Positions 1 to 9,484 of a stretch of 34,824 nt of DNA are shown piece after piece. The notes beneath the pieces are model-generated. The model did not search any database and had not been told where the DNA came from. It was given only the letters and a program-made list of their open reading frames with translations. The stretch is from Pseudomonas sp. GM50 (lineage in GTDB: Bacteria > Pseudomonadota > Gammaproteobacteria > Pseudomonadales > Pseudomonadaceae): NCBI RefSeq assembly GCF_000282375.1, contig NZ_AKJK01000063.1, forward strand, positions 1 through 34,824. The letters are read 5' to 3'. Both the position numbers and the translations under genes were made by a program. Position 1 is the stretch's first letter. Each line of letters opens with the position of its first letter.

Positions 1-71
1 TTGCCCGCGAATCGAGTGCGCAGCACTCGCCACGGCCATGACCTGACCACTTTCAAAGAGGGTGCATTTCA

Positions 72-1775
72 ATGTCCCAAGAATTCGATTACATCATCAT
101 CGGTGCCGGCTCGGCCGGTAACACCCTGGCGACCCGTCTGACTGAAGACGAAGGCGTCACCGTCCTGTTGCTCGAAGCGGGTGGCCCGGACTACCGTCTG
201 GATTTCCGCACGCAAATGCCGGCCGCCCTGGCGTTCCCGCTGCAAGGCCGTCGCTACAACTGGGCGTATGAAACCGATCCAGAGCCACACATGGACGGTC
301 GCCGGATGGAATGCGGTCGCGGCAAGGGCCTGGGTGGTTCTTCGCTGATCAACGGCATGTGCTACATCCGTGGTAACGCCATGGACTACGACAACTGGTC
401 GAAACTGCCCGGTCTGGAAGACTGGACCTACCTCGACTGCCTGCCGTATTTCCGCAAGGCAGAAACCCGTGACATCGGCCCGAACGACTACCACGGTGGC
501 GACGGTCCGGTCAGCGTGACCACGCCGAAAGCCGGTAACAACCCGCTGTTCCACGCGATGGTTGAAGCCGGCGTGCAGGCCGGTTACCCGCGTACCGTAG
601 ACCTCAACGGCTACCAGCAGGAAGGTTTCGGCCCGATGGACCGCACCGTGACGCCGAACGGCCGTCGCGCGAGTACCGCTCGCGGTTACCTGGACGTCGC
701 CAAGAAGCGCTCGACCCTGACCATCGTTACCCACGCCCTGACCGACAAGATCCTGTTCGAAGGCAAACGTGCGGTCGGCGTGCGTTACCTGATCGGCGCC
801 GCTGAAGAGCGCGTTGAAGTCCGTGCCCGCAAAGAAGTGCTCCTGTGCTCCGGCGCCATCGCTTCGCCGCAGATTCTGCAACGCTCCGGCGTCGGCCCGG
901 CTGAACTGCTGAAGAAACTCGACATCCCGGTGGTCCATGACCTGCCGGGCGTTGGTGAAAACCTGCAGGATCACCTTGAGTTGTACCTGCAATACGCCTG
1001 CACCCAACCGGTCTCGCTGTACCCGTCGCTGCTGCTGCACAACCAGCCGGCCATCGGTGCCGAGTGGCTGTTCAACGGCACCGGTATCGGCGCCAGCAAC
1101 CAGTTCGAAGCCGGCGGTTTCATCCGCACCCGTCCGGAATTCGATTGGCCGAACATTCAGTACCACTTCCTGCCGGTGGCGATTAACTACAACGGCAGCA
1201 ACGGTGTGAAAGAGCACGGCTTCCAGGCGCACATGGGCTCCATGCGTTCGCCAAGCCGTGGTCGCATCCAGGCCAAGTCCAAGGACCCGCGCGAGTACCC
1301 GAGCATCCTGTTCAACTACATGGCCACCGAGCAGGACTGGCAAGAATTTCGCGATGGCATCCGCCTGACCCGTGAAATCATGCAGCAGCCTGCACTGGAC
1401 GCCTTCCGTGGTCGTGAAATCAGCCCGGGCATCGACGTGCAAACCGATGAGCAGCTGGACAAGTTCATCCGCGAACACGCCGAAACCGCGTTCCACCCGT
1501 CCTGCTCGTGCAAGATGGGCACCGACGAAATGGCCGTGGTCGATGGCGAAGGTCGTGTGCACGGCATGCAAGCCTTGCGCGTGGTCGATGCCTCGATCAT
1601 GCCGATCATCACCACCGGCAACCTGAACGCACCAACGATCATGATGGCCGAGAAAATCGCCGACAAAATCCGCGGTCGCAAGCCATTGCCACGCAGCAAG
1701 GCCGATTACTACGTGGCCGGTGATGCACCGGTGCGTGGCAAGCCGTTGCGGGATGTGAGCCTGACTGCTCAGTAA
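72..1775 (+). CDS. betA: Choline dehydrogenase (GMC oxidoreductase)
   Basis: FAD-dependent GMC oxidoreductase that oxidises choline to betaine aldehyde, the first step of glycine betaine synthesis, usually membrane-associated. The 567-residue product has the N-terminal dinucleotide-binding motif IIGAGSAG (residues 9-16), the GMC signature around [15 protein letters not shown] (about residues 82-96), and the C-terminal active site HPSCSCKMG with the catalytic His at residue 475, followed by TTGNLNAPT (about 514-522) carrying the second conserved active-site position. The length fits BetA, which is slightly longer than generic GMC enzymes because of its C-terminal tail. The ATG is preceded by the purine tract AGAGGG at 57-62. 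In Pseudomonas betA normally closes a betI-betB-betA operon; the 71 bases upstream hold no recognisable gene, so betB would lie outside the window. The HPSCSCKMG motif and overall similarity favour choline dehydrogenase over another GMC alcohol dehydrogenase. Confidence 0.95.
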   Translation: MSQEFDYIIIGAGSAGNTLATRLTEDEGVTVLLLEAGGPDYRLDFRTQMPAALAFPLQGRRYNWAYETDPEPHMDGRRMECGRGKGLGGSSLINGMCYIRGNAMDYDNWSKLPGLEDWTYLDCLPYFRKAETRDIGPNDYHGGDGPVSVTTPKAGNNPLFHAMVEAGVQAGYPRTVDLNGYQQEGFGPMDRTVTPNGRRASTARGYLDVAKKRSTLTIVTHALTDKILFEGKRAVGVRYLIGAAEERVEVRARKEVLLCSGAIASPQILQRSGVGPAELLKKLDIPVVHDLPGVGENLQDHLELYLQYACTQPVSLYPSLLLHNQPAIGAEWLFNGTGIGASNQFEAGGFIRTRPEFDWPNIQYHFLPVAINYNGSNGVKEHGFQAHMGSMRSPSRGRIQAKSKDPREYPSILFNYMATEQDWQEFRDGIRLTREIMQQPALDAFRGREISPGIDVQTDEQLDKFIREHAETAFHPSCSCKMGTDEMAVVDGEGRVHGMQALRVVDASIMPIITTGNLNAPTIMMAEKIADKIRGRKPLPRSKADYYVAGDAPVRGKPLRDVSLTAQ

Positions 1776-1800
1776 GACATTTAGACGGCGGTGCGGCCAA

Positions 1801-1891
1801 TCGCGAGCAGGCTCGCTCCCACAGGTTCCGGGTTGGATTGCAAATATGCGATCAAACCAAAAACCCATGTGGGAGCGAGCCTGCTCGCGAT
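1801..1891. repeat. REP-type inverted pair (type A) after betA
   Basis: Two inverted copies of a REP-like unit whose core reads GGGAGCGAGCCTGCTCGCGA: one at 1801-1824 in reverse orientation and one at 1868-1890 forward, separated by about 45 bases. The same unit recurs as pairs at 7946-8037 and 24535-24592. The arrangement matches the REPIN doublets of the P. fluorescens group. It lies between the end of betA and tldD and may also shape the 3' end of the betA transcript. Confidence 0.85.
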
Positions 1892-2049
1892 GGGGCCCTG
1901 ACAAACACCACACATCTCTCGGCATTCCTTTTCCTACACCGCTCCGCGCTTGATCCTACCCCTCGCACCGGCCTAATCTAGCGCCACGCAAACGTTTCAT
2001 CCCCTCGCAATACCGATACATCGCAACTCCATACCAAGGAGGTTCCCGA

Positions 2050-3492
2050 ATGTTCGATTTCCACCCCCAGCTCAAGCAGCGCTTCGCTGCCTTGCGCACG
2101 GGCGCTGAATTCTTTTCGCTGCGTTATGTGCGCGAGTCCGGCCAGTACCTGTCGGTGCGCAAGAACGTCGCCGAACCGCCGAGCCTGAGCCGCGACGAAG
2201 GCGCGATGCTGACCGTTCGGGTCAACGGCGTCGAAGCCTATGCCGCCACCAACGACTTGTCCCAATCCGGCCTGCAAGCCGCGCTGGAGAAAGCCGAGCA
2301 ACAAGCCCGTCGACTCAAGCCTCACGCTCTGCTCGACCTGCGCGAGCAAGCCGTTTCCAGCGACCGCGCCGACTATTTCTCACCCAACTTCGACCAGCCC
2401 TTCCCGTCCCTCAGCGATTGCTACCAATTGCTCGGCGCCGAATCCGCCGCCGTGCCCAAGGACGAGCGACTGGTGAACTGGCAGGCGAGCATCGGCATCA
2501 CCAACGTCGAGCAAATCTACCTCAACAGCGCCGGTGCCGAATTGCGTCAGGCCCAGCGCTTCGTCTACCCGAGCCTGGACGTCACCGCCTACGACGGCAA
2601 CGACAGCCAGACCCGCACCCTGGGCCGCGAGAATTTCGGCCAACAAGGCGGCTTCGATGTGATCAGCCGTTGCGGCCTGATCGGTGCCGGCCCGAAAGTC
2701 GCCGATCAGGCGCTGCAATTGCTGCTGGCGCCGAACACCCCGCAAGGCCCGCGCGACTTGCTGCTGATGCCCGACCAGATGATGCTGCAGATCCACGAGT
2801 CCATCGGTCACCCGCTGGAACTGGACCGCATCCTGGGCGACGAGCGCAATTATGCCGGCACCAGTTTCGTCAAGGCAGAAGACTTCGGCAGCCTGCAATA
2901 CGGCTCCGAACTGCTCAACGTGACGTTCGACCCGGACATCCCCGAGCAACTCGCCAGCTACGGCCATGACGACGACGGTAGCGCTGCCAGCAAGCAATTT
3001 CTGATTAAAGAAGGTTTGCTGCTGCGCCCGCTCGGTGGTGCGCTGTCGCAATTCCGTGCAGGCCTCGACGGCGTCGCCAACAGCCGTGCGTGTGGCTGGA
3101 ACCGTCCGCCGATCGACCGCATGGCCAACCTCAACATCGAGCCCGGCGATCAGCCGCTCGAGCAACTGATCGGCAATATCGAGCACGGCATTTTGATGAG
3201 CACCAACCGTTCGTGGTCCATCGACGATGCGCGCAACAAATTCCAGTTCGGTTGCGAATGGGGCCAGTTGATCGAAAACGGCGAACTCAAAGGCGTGGTG
3301 AAGAACCCGAACTACCGGGCGATTTCCGCACAATTCTGGAAAAGCCTCAGCGCTGTCGGCGATGCCAACACCGTCAAAGTGCTAGGCACGCCGAACTGCG
3401 GCAAGGGCGAACCGAACCAGGTGATCCGCGTCGGTCATGCGTCGCCGGCCTGTGTGTTCAGCAATGTGGATGTGTTTGGGGGAGATGCCTGA
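2050..3492 (+). CDS. TldD-family zinc metalloprotease (paralogous subgroup)
   Basis: Member of the TldD/PmbA family. TldD is the metallopeptidase partner of a heterodimer that degrades unfolded or leader peptides. The 480-residue protein carries the zinc motif HESIGH (His249, Glu250, His254), and a late Cys at about residue 450 in NCGKGEP fits the third metal ligand of TldD. The context HESIGHPLELDR differs from canonical TldD, which as I recall reads HEAVGHGLEGD, so this is probably a second TldD-type protein rather than the housekeeping one. The start is fixed by a perfect AAGGAGG at 2036-2042, seven bases before the ATG. The gene overlaps the following TldE-like gene by one base (TGATG), so the pair is translationally coupled and very likely forms a complex. 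The natural substrate cannot be told from the sequence. Confidence 0.88.
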   Translation: MFDFHPQLKQRFAALRTGAEFFSLRYVRESGQYLSVRKNVAEPPSLSRDEGAMLTVRVNGVEAYAATNDLSQSGLQAALEKAEQQARRLKPHALLDLREQAVSSDRADYFSPNFDQPFPSLSDCYQLLGAESAAVPKDERLVNWQASIGITNVEQIYLNSAGAELRQAQRFVYPSLDVTAYDGNDSQTRTLGRENFGQQGGFDVISRCGLIGAGPKVADQALQLLLAPNTPQGPRDLLLMPDQMMLQIHESIGHPLELDRILGDERNYAGTSFVKAEDFGSLQYGSELLNVTFDPDIPEQLASYGHDDDGSAASKQFLIKEGLLLRPLGGALSQFRAGLDGVANSRACGWNRPPIDRMANLNIEPGDQPLEQLIGNIEHGILMSTNRSWSIDDARNKFQFGCEWGQLIENGELKGVVKNPNYRAISAQFWKSLSAVGDANTVKVLGTPNCGKGEPNQVIRVGHASPACVFSNVDVFGGDA

Positions 3493-4841
3493 TGAGTACT
3501 GCCACGAGCACTTCAAATAGCCAGGCCGAGTCATTCAAGGACCTGGTCAATTGGCTGCGCGATGCACTGCGCACGCCGGAGCAATTCACCCTCAGCTACG
3601 CCGCCGAGTCGTCGGCTTTCGTGCGTTTCAACCACGCCAAGGTCCGTCAGGCCGGGCAGGTGCAGCAAGCGAGTGTCGGGTTCAAATTGATTAACGATGG
3701 TCGTCATGCCGATCTGAATATCACCCTGTCGGGCGACCACGAAGTTGATCTTCAGCGCCTGGCCGAAGGTCTGCAGCAGTTGCGCGAAACCCTGCCACTG
3801 TTGCCTCAGGACCCGTACCTGCAGCTCAATCATAAGGACTGGCAGAGCAACAACGTGCAGGAGCATCCGCTGCCGGACACCGAGCAAGTGGTCGCTGAAA
3901 TCACTCAGGCCGCCGAGGGCCTGGACCTGGTCGGTTTCTATGCCGCCGGGCCGATCAGTCGCGGTTTCGCCAGTTCCTCGGGCGCGTTCGGCTGGCATCA
4001 GGCCAACAGCTTCAACTTCGACTTCAGCCTGTTCCATGAAAACGGTCAGGCGGTAAAAGCCAGCTATGCCGGGCACGACTGGAGCAGCGAAGGCTTTGCC
4101 AGGCGCTTCCAGCAGGCCCGCGAGCAGCTGGCGTTTCTGGGTCGACCATTGCGTACGCTGGCGCCCGGCGAATACCGCGCCTATCTGGCGCCAGCGGCGC
4201 TGGAAGAAATCATGGGCATGCTGAGCTGGGGCGGGTTTTCGGCCCAGGCGATTGCCAGCAAGCAGAGCCCGCTGCAGAAGCTCTACGCCGGCGAAACCTG
4301 CTTCAACCCCGGCGTGTGGTTGAGTGAGCAGGTCAGCGGCTCCTTGAGCCCGGCGTTTTCCGACGAAGGTTACCCCCGCGATGACCTGGGGTTGATCGCC
4401 AAAGGCATGGCCAATGCCCGACTGATCAATTCCCGCAGCGCCGCCGAATACGGCCTCACTGCCAATGGCGCCAGCAGCCATGAATACCCGACGGCGCTGG
4501 TCATGCAAGGCGGCAACCTTGCGCAGGCGGACATCCTCAAGCGCCTCGGCACCGGGCTCTACATCAGCAACCTGTGGTACCTGAACTACTCGGACCAACC
4601 GGCGGCGCGCCTGACCGGCATGACGCGGTTTGCGACCTTTTGGGTCGAAAACGGCGAGATTCAGGCGCCGGTCAGCACCATGCGTTTCGATGACAGCGTC
4701 TACAGCCTGCTCGGCTCGCAGCTCGAAGCGTTGACCGAGGAACGCGAGCTGCTGTTGTCGGCCAGCACCTACAGTCAGCGGGCGACTGCTTCGGCGTTGT
4801 TGCCGGGCGCGCTCGTCAGCCGACTTACGTTGACGCTGTAA
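3492..4841 (+). CDS. TldE/PmbA-family subunit, partner of the upstream TldD-like protease
   Basis: The 449-residue protein is homologous to TldE/PmbA, the partner that lacks the zinc-binding HExxxH motif; none is visible here. It keeps the family architecture: an N-terminal domain that includes FTLSYAAESSAFVRFNHAKVRQAGQ in two parts (roughly residues 29-55), a middle region with GFYAAGPISRGFASSSGAFGWH (about 155-176, shown here as one long family block), and a C-terminal beta-rich half with ATFWVENGEIQAPV (about 383-396). The reading frame is open further upstream to 3090, but that extension runs inside the TldD-like gene in another frame. The ATG overlapping the upstream stop codon is the sensible start. 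The one-base overlap implies coupled translation and a 1:1 heterodimer. Confidence 0.86.
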   Translation: MSTATSTSNSQAESFKDLVNWLRDALRTPEQFTLSYAAESSAFVRFNHAKVRQAGQVQQASVGFKLINDGRHADLNITLSGDHEVDLQRLAEGLQQLRETLPLLPQDPYLQLNHKDWQSNNVQEHPLPDTEQVVAEITQAAEGLDLVGFYAAGPISRGFASSSGAFGWHQANSFNFDFSLFHENGQAVKASYAGHDWSSEGFARRFQQAREQLAFLGRPLRTLAPGEYRAYLAPAALEEIMGMLSWGGFSAQAIASKQSPLQKLYAGETCFNPGVWLSEQVSGSLSPAFSDEGYPRDDLGLIAKGMANARLINSRSAAEYGLTANGASSHEYPTALVMQGGNLAQADILKRLGTGLYISNLWYLNYSDQPAARLTGMTRFATFWVENGEIQAPVSTMRFDDSVYSLLGSQLEALTEERELLLSASTYSQRATASALLPGALVSRLTLTL

Positions 4842-4850
4842 ACATAAACC

Positions 4851-4985
4851 TGTGGCGAGGGGGCTTGCCCCCGTTGGGCTGCGAAGCGGCCCCCTGGATC
4901 GGCAAACGCGTTCTATCAGACATACCGCATTCGCCGGATTTACGACTGCTGCGCAGCCGAACGGGGGCAAGCCCCCTCGCCACAG
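4851..4985. repeat. REP-type inverted pair (type C) after the tldE-like gene
   Basis: Long palindromic doublet whose arms read TGTGGCGAGGGGGCTTGCCC at 4851-4870 and, inverted, GGGGGCAAGCCCCCTCGCCA from about 4963 to 4983, with internal arms of the type GCTGCGCAGCC. Other members are at 17502-17589, 21405-21538 and 31505-31636. It fills most of the gap between the tldD/E operon and the MFS gene. Confidence 0.85.
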
Positions 4986-5030
4986 GGTTCAACGTCGACC
5001 ATGAATCTGCATTAACCCACAAGAGGCCCC

Positions 5031-6458
5031 ATGCCCAACCGCCCACCTCTCGACGCCGTCACCGCCCGCTGGGTACCGTGGGTTGTGGCCATTGCCTTCT
5101 TCATGCAGTCCCTCGACGGGACGATCCTCAACACCGCCCTCCCCGCCATGGCTCGGGACTTGGCCGAAGACCCGCTGCGCATGCAGGGCGTAATCATCGC
5201 CTACATGCTCACCGTCGCCTTACTGATCCCCGCCTCCGGCTGGATCGCCGATCGTTTCGGCACCAAAAAGATCTTTTTCGGCGCGATCCTCCTGTTCAGC
5301 CTCGGCTCATTGCTTTGCGCCTTGTCGAGCACCCTGAGCATGCTCATCGGCGCCCGGGTGATTCAGGGCCTCGGTGGCGCGTTGATGTTGCCGGTCGGTC
5401 GATTGGTGGTCCTGCGTGCCTATCCGCGCTCGGAGCTGGTGCGGATCATGGGGTTCATTACCATTCCAGGCCTGCTCGGCCCGCTGATCGGCCCGACCAT
5501 GGGCGGCTGGATGGTGCAATACCTGACCTGGCACTGGATCTTCCTGATCAACCTGCCGGTGGGCGTCCTCGGTTGCTACGCGGTATGGAAATTCATTCCC
5601 GACCTGCGCGGCAGTGAACGCACTCGCTTCGATAGCCTGGGCTTTTTGCTGTTCGGCGCGGCGATGGTATTGATCACCATCGCCATGGAAGGCCTCGGCG
5701 AACTGCACCTGCCGCACTTGCGGGTGATGTTGCTGCTGTTCGGCGGCATGGCCTGTCTGGCGGCGTATTGGCTGCGGGCCGGGCACATCGACAATCCGCT
5801 GTTTGCGCCATCGCTGTTCAAGACCCGGACCTTCGCGGTGGGCATCCTCGGCAATCTGTTCGCTCGCCTCGGCAGCGGCGCATTGCCGTTCCTGGTGCCG
5901 TTGTTGCTGCAAGTGGCGCTGGGTTATTCGCCGTCACAGGCCGGGATGAGCATGCTGCCCCTGGCTGCGGCCGCGATGGTCGCCAAGTCGGTGGCGCGGC
6001 CGCTGATCGAACGGTTCGGCTACCGTAGCGTGCTGACCGGCAACACACTGGCGCTGGGGATCATGCTGGCAAGCATGGGCCTGGTCAGCGAGCAGACGCC
6101 GTATTGGCTGCTGCTGGCTCAGTTGGCGGTTCTGGGGGCGATCAACTCCTTGCAGTTCACCGCGATGAACACCGTCACCCTGATCGACCTCGACGACGCC
6201 AGCGCCAGCAGCGGTAACAGTCTGCTGTCGGTAGTCGCGCAATTGTCCCTGAGCCTCGGTGTGGCCTGCGCGGGCGCCCTGCTCGGTGGCTTCACGGCAG
6301 AGATCGGTAATGACGGCGTGGACACGGTTCTGGGCGCGTTCCAGCTGACGTTTGTGACGGTCGGGATCATGGCGATGCTGGCTGCAACGATCTTCTCGCA
6401 GCTTTCACCCAAGGATGGCCGACGGACGGTCAGCCGCGAGCACGATATCGAGCACTGA
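5031..6458 (+). CDS. mdtD: MFS drug-exporter protein of the DHA2 (MdtD/EmrB-like) type
   Basis: Inner-membrane proton-driven exporter of the major facilitator superfamily. The 475-residue protein is hydrophobic throughout. It opens with FMQSLDGTILNTALPAMA (residues about 24-41; the D and the N..LP pattern are typical of DHA2 members), has the loop 2-3 signature GWIADRFGTKK (about 71-81), RVIQGLGGALMLPVGR (about 107-122), and the antiporter motif C-like GLLGPLIGPTMGGWM (about 147-161), followed by WHWIFLINLPVG. The length and profile fit about 14 membrane segments. AAGAGG at 5020-5025 is a good ribosome-binding site for the ATG. No membrane-fusion (HlyD-like) partner is adjacent, as is usual for MdtD and unusual for EmrB. 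The substrate cannot be read from the sequence. Confidence 0.85.
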   Translation: MPNRPPLDAVTARWVPWVVAIAFFMQSLDGTILNTALPAMARDLAEDPLRMQGVIIAYMLTVALLIPASGWIADRFGTKKIFFGAILLFSLGSLLCALSSTLSMLIGARVIQGLGGALMLPVGRLVVLRAYPRSELVRIMGFITIPGLLGPLIGPTMGGWMVQYLTWHWIFLINLPVGVLGCYAVWKFIPDLRGSERTRFDSLGFLLFGAAMVLITIAMEGLGELHLPHLRVMLLLFGGMACLAAYWLRAGHIDNPLFAPSLFKTRTFAVGILGNLFARLGSGALPFLVPLLLQVALGYSPSQAGMSMLPLAAAAMVAKSVARPLIERFGYRSVLTGNTLALGIMLASMGLVSEQTPYWLLLAQLAVLGAINSLQFTAMNTVTLIDLDDASASSGNSLLSVVAQLSLSLGVACAGALLGGFTAEIGNDGVDTVLGAFQLTFVTVGIMAMLAATIFSQLSPKDGRRTVSREHDIEH

Positions 6459-6543
6459 CCCTACGACTTCTCGTCCGGAAACTTCAGGCGAATGGCCATG
6501 AGACTGATACACTGCGCGACATTTTGTTTTGCAGGCCAGTCCC

Positions 6544-7929
<1,386 letters not shown>

Positions 7930-7945
7930 AAACAACGCATATCCC

Positions 7946-8037
7946 CTGTGGGAGCGAGCCTGCTCGCGATGGCGGACTGTCAAACAACATCTATGTTGAA
8001 TGTGCAGGCCTCATCGCGAGCAGGCTCGCTCCCACAG
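7946..8037. repeat. REP-type inverted pair (type A) between dbpA and the flavoprotein gene
   Basis: Forward unit CTGTGGGAGCGAGCCTGCTC at 7946-7965 continuing to 7970, and its inverted copy at 8013-8037, with about 42 bases between them. This is the same unit as at 1801-1891 and 24535-24592. It occupies almost the whole gap, so the promoter and leader of the next gene are very short or transcription reads through from dbpA. Confidence 0.85.
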
Positions 8038-8072
8038 TTTGTTTTGTGGCGACACCTCAAGAGGACACCGTT

Positions 8073-9251
8073 TTGCGCTCTACCGAAGTCGTGATCATTG
8101 GCGCTGGCGCCGCAGGGTTGATGTGTGCGCTGACCGCCGCCGGGCGCGGGCGCAAGGTGATGTTGCTCGATCATGCGAACAAGGCCGGCAAGAAAATCCT
8201 CATGTCAGGCGGTGGCCGCTGCAATTTCACCAACATGTACACCGAACCGGGCAATTTCCTCTCGCAGAACGAGCATTTCTGCAAATCCGCGCTGGCGCGC
8301 TACACCCAGTGGGATTTCATCGGCCTGGTGGCCAAACACGGCGTGCCGTACCACGAGAAGAAACTCGGCCAGTTGTTCTGCGATAACAAATCCAGCGACA
8401 TCCTCGGCCTGCTGCTCGACGAATGCGATCAGGTCGGCGTCAATCTGCACCTGGACACCTCGATTCAGACTATCGAGAAGCTGGAAAGCGGTTATCTGCT
8501 GGATACCACGCTGGGCCAGATCACCTGCGAATCCCTGGTGATCGCCACGGGCGGCTTGTCGATTCCGACCCTGGGCGCCACCGGTTTCGGTTATCAAGTG
8601 GCCAAGCAGTTCGGTCACGACCTGCTGCCAACCCGCGCCGGCCTCGTGCCGTTCACCATCACCGATCAGCTTAAGGAGCTTTGCACCGAGCTGTCCGGTA
8701 CGTCGGTGGATTGCCTGGTGAGCTGCAACGACCAGAGTTTCCGCGAAAACATCCTGTTCACCCACCGCGGCCTCAGCGGGCCGGCGATCTTGCAGATTTC
8801 GTCGTTCTGGGAATCCGGCGACACGGTGGAAATCAACCTGATGCCGGATCACGACGTGCCGAGCTGGCTGCAACAGCAGCAGGCCGAACGCCCGAATAGC
8901 GAGTTGAAAACCCTGCTCGGTGAAATCTTCACCAAGAAGATGGCCAACCTGTTGGCGGACAACTGGTTCGTCTCCAAACCGATGAAGCAATACACCCACG
9001 CCGAGTTGGCCGACATCGCCGAAAAACTGGCGAGCTGGAAAGTCGTGCCGGCCGGCACTGAAGGCTACCGCACTGCCGAAGTGACCCTGGGCGGCGTCGA
9101 CACGCGCGAAGTGTCGTCCAAGACCATGGAATCGCTGAAAAGCCCAGGGCTGTATTTCATCGGTGAAGTGCTCGATGTCACCGGGCATCTGGGTGGCTTC
9201 AATTTCCAGTGGGCATGGGCCTCCGGTTACGCCGCCGCGCAGTACGTCTGA
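8073..9251 (+). CDS. FAD/NAD(P)-dependent oxidoreductase, YhiN/HI0933 family
   Basis: Soluble flavoprotein of the HI0933/YhiN family, whose physiological substrate is not established. The N-terminus carries VVIIGAGAAGLM (dinucleotide-binding GxGxxG) followed by the family hallmarks KAGKKILMSGGGRCNFTN (about residues 34-51), and the C-terminus has the FAD-contact block ITGEVLDVTGHLGGFNFQWAWASG-like sequence (here FIGEVLDVTGHLGGFNFQWA). The start is decided by the ribosome-binding site: AAGAGGA at 8059-8065 lies seven bases before the TTG at 8073, giving 392 residues. An in-frame GTG at 8046 would add nine residues, but it sits against the REP element with no Shine-Dalgarno sequence. It is probably co-transcribed with dbpA or driven by a promoter inside the REP-containing gap. 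Confidence 0.88.
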   Translation: MRSTEVVIIGAGAAGLMCALTAAGRGRKVMLLDHANKAGKKILMSGGGRCNFTNMYTEPGNFLSQNEHFCKSALARYTQWDFIGLVAKHGVPYHEKKLGQLFCDNKSSDILGLLLDECDQVGVNLHLDTSIQTIEKLESGYLLDTTLGQITCESLVIATGGLSIPTLGATGFGYQVAKQFGHDLLPTRAGLVPFTITDQLKELCTELSGTSVDCLVSCNDQSFRENILFTHRGLSGPAILQISSFWESGDTVEINLMPDHDVPSWLQQQQAERPNSELKTLLGEIFTKKMANLLADNWFVSKPMKQYTHAELADIAEKLASWKVVPAGTEGYRTAEVTLGGVDTREVSSKTMESLKSPGLYFIGEVLDVTGHLGGFNFQWAWASGYAAAQYV

Positions 9252-9270
9252 TCGACCGCGTTATCGTTCT

Positions 9271-9357
9271 TCGCGGGCAAGCCTCGCTCCTACGGGGCGG
9301 AGTTGCCGCAATTTTTGTGGCGACACAAAACCTGTAGGAGCGAGGCTTGCCCGCGAA
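9271..9357. repeat. REP-type inverted pair (type B)
   Basis: Inverted doublet of the unit TCGCGGGCAAGCCTCGCTCC (9271-9290), with its reverse complement GTAGGAGCGAGGCTTGCCCG at about 9334-9353. Other members are at 11694-11786 and 13272-13350. It lies directly after the flavoprotein stop codon. Confidence 0.85.
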
Positions 9358-9484
9358 GGCGTCCCGACAGGCAACACAGAGTGCGCAAGGAACAGATTTT
9401 GCTGTCAGATGTGATCGGCGCCATTGCGTCGGCGTCATTAGTGGCTCAATTTAGCGTCATTGCCTCGGAAGGCCTTCGCACTTC

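Noticed and set aside
69..1925. A 618-codon open frame on the minus strand opposite betA
   Set aside because: It mirrors betA in a GC-rich genome, has no recognisable domain, no ribosome-binding site and runs into the REP doublet. betA on the plus strand is certain.
3090..3491. An N-terminal extension of the TldE-like protein read from 3090
   Set aside because: The extension overlaps the tldD-like gene in another frame and shows no similarity to the family; the coupled ATG at 3492 is the better start.
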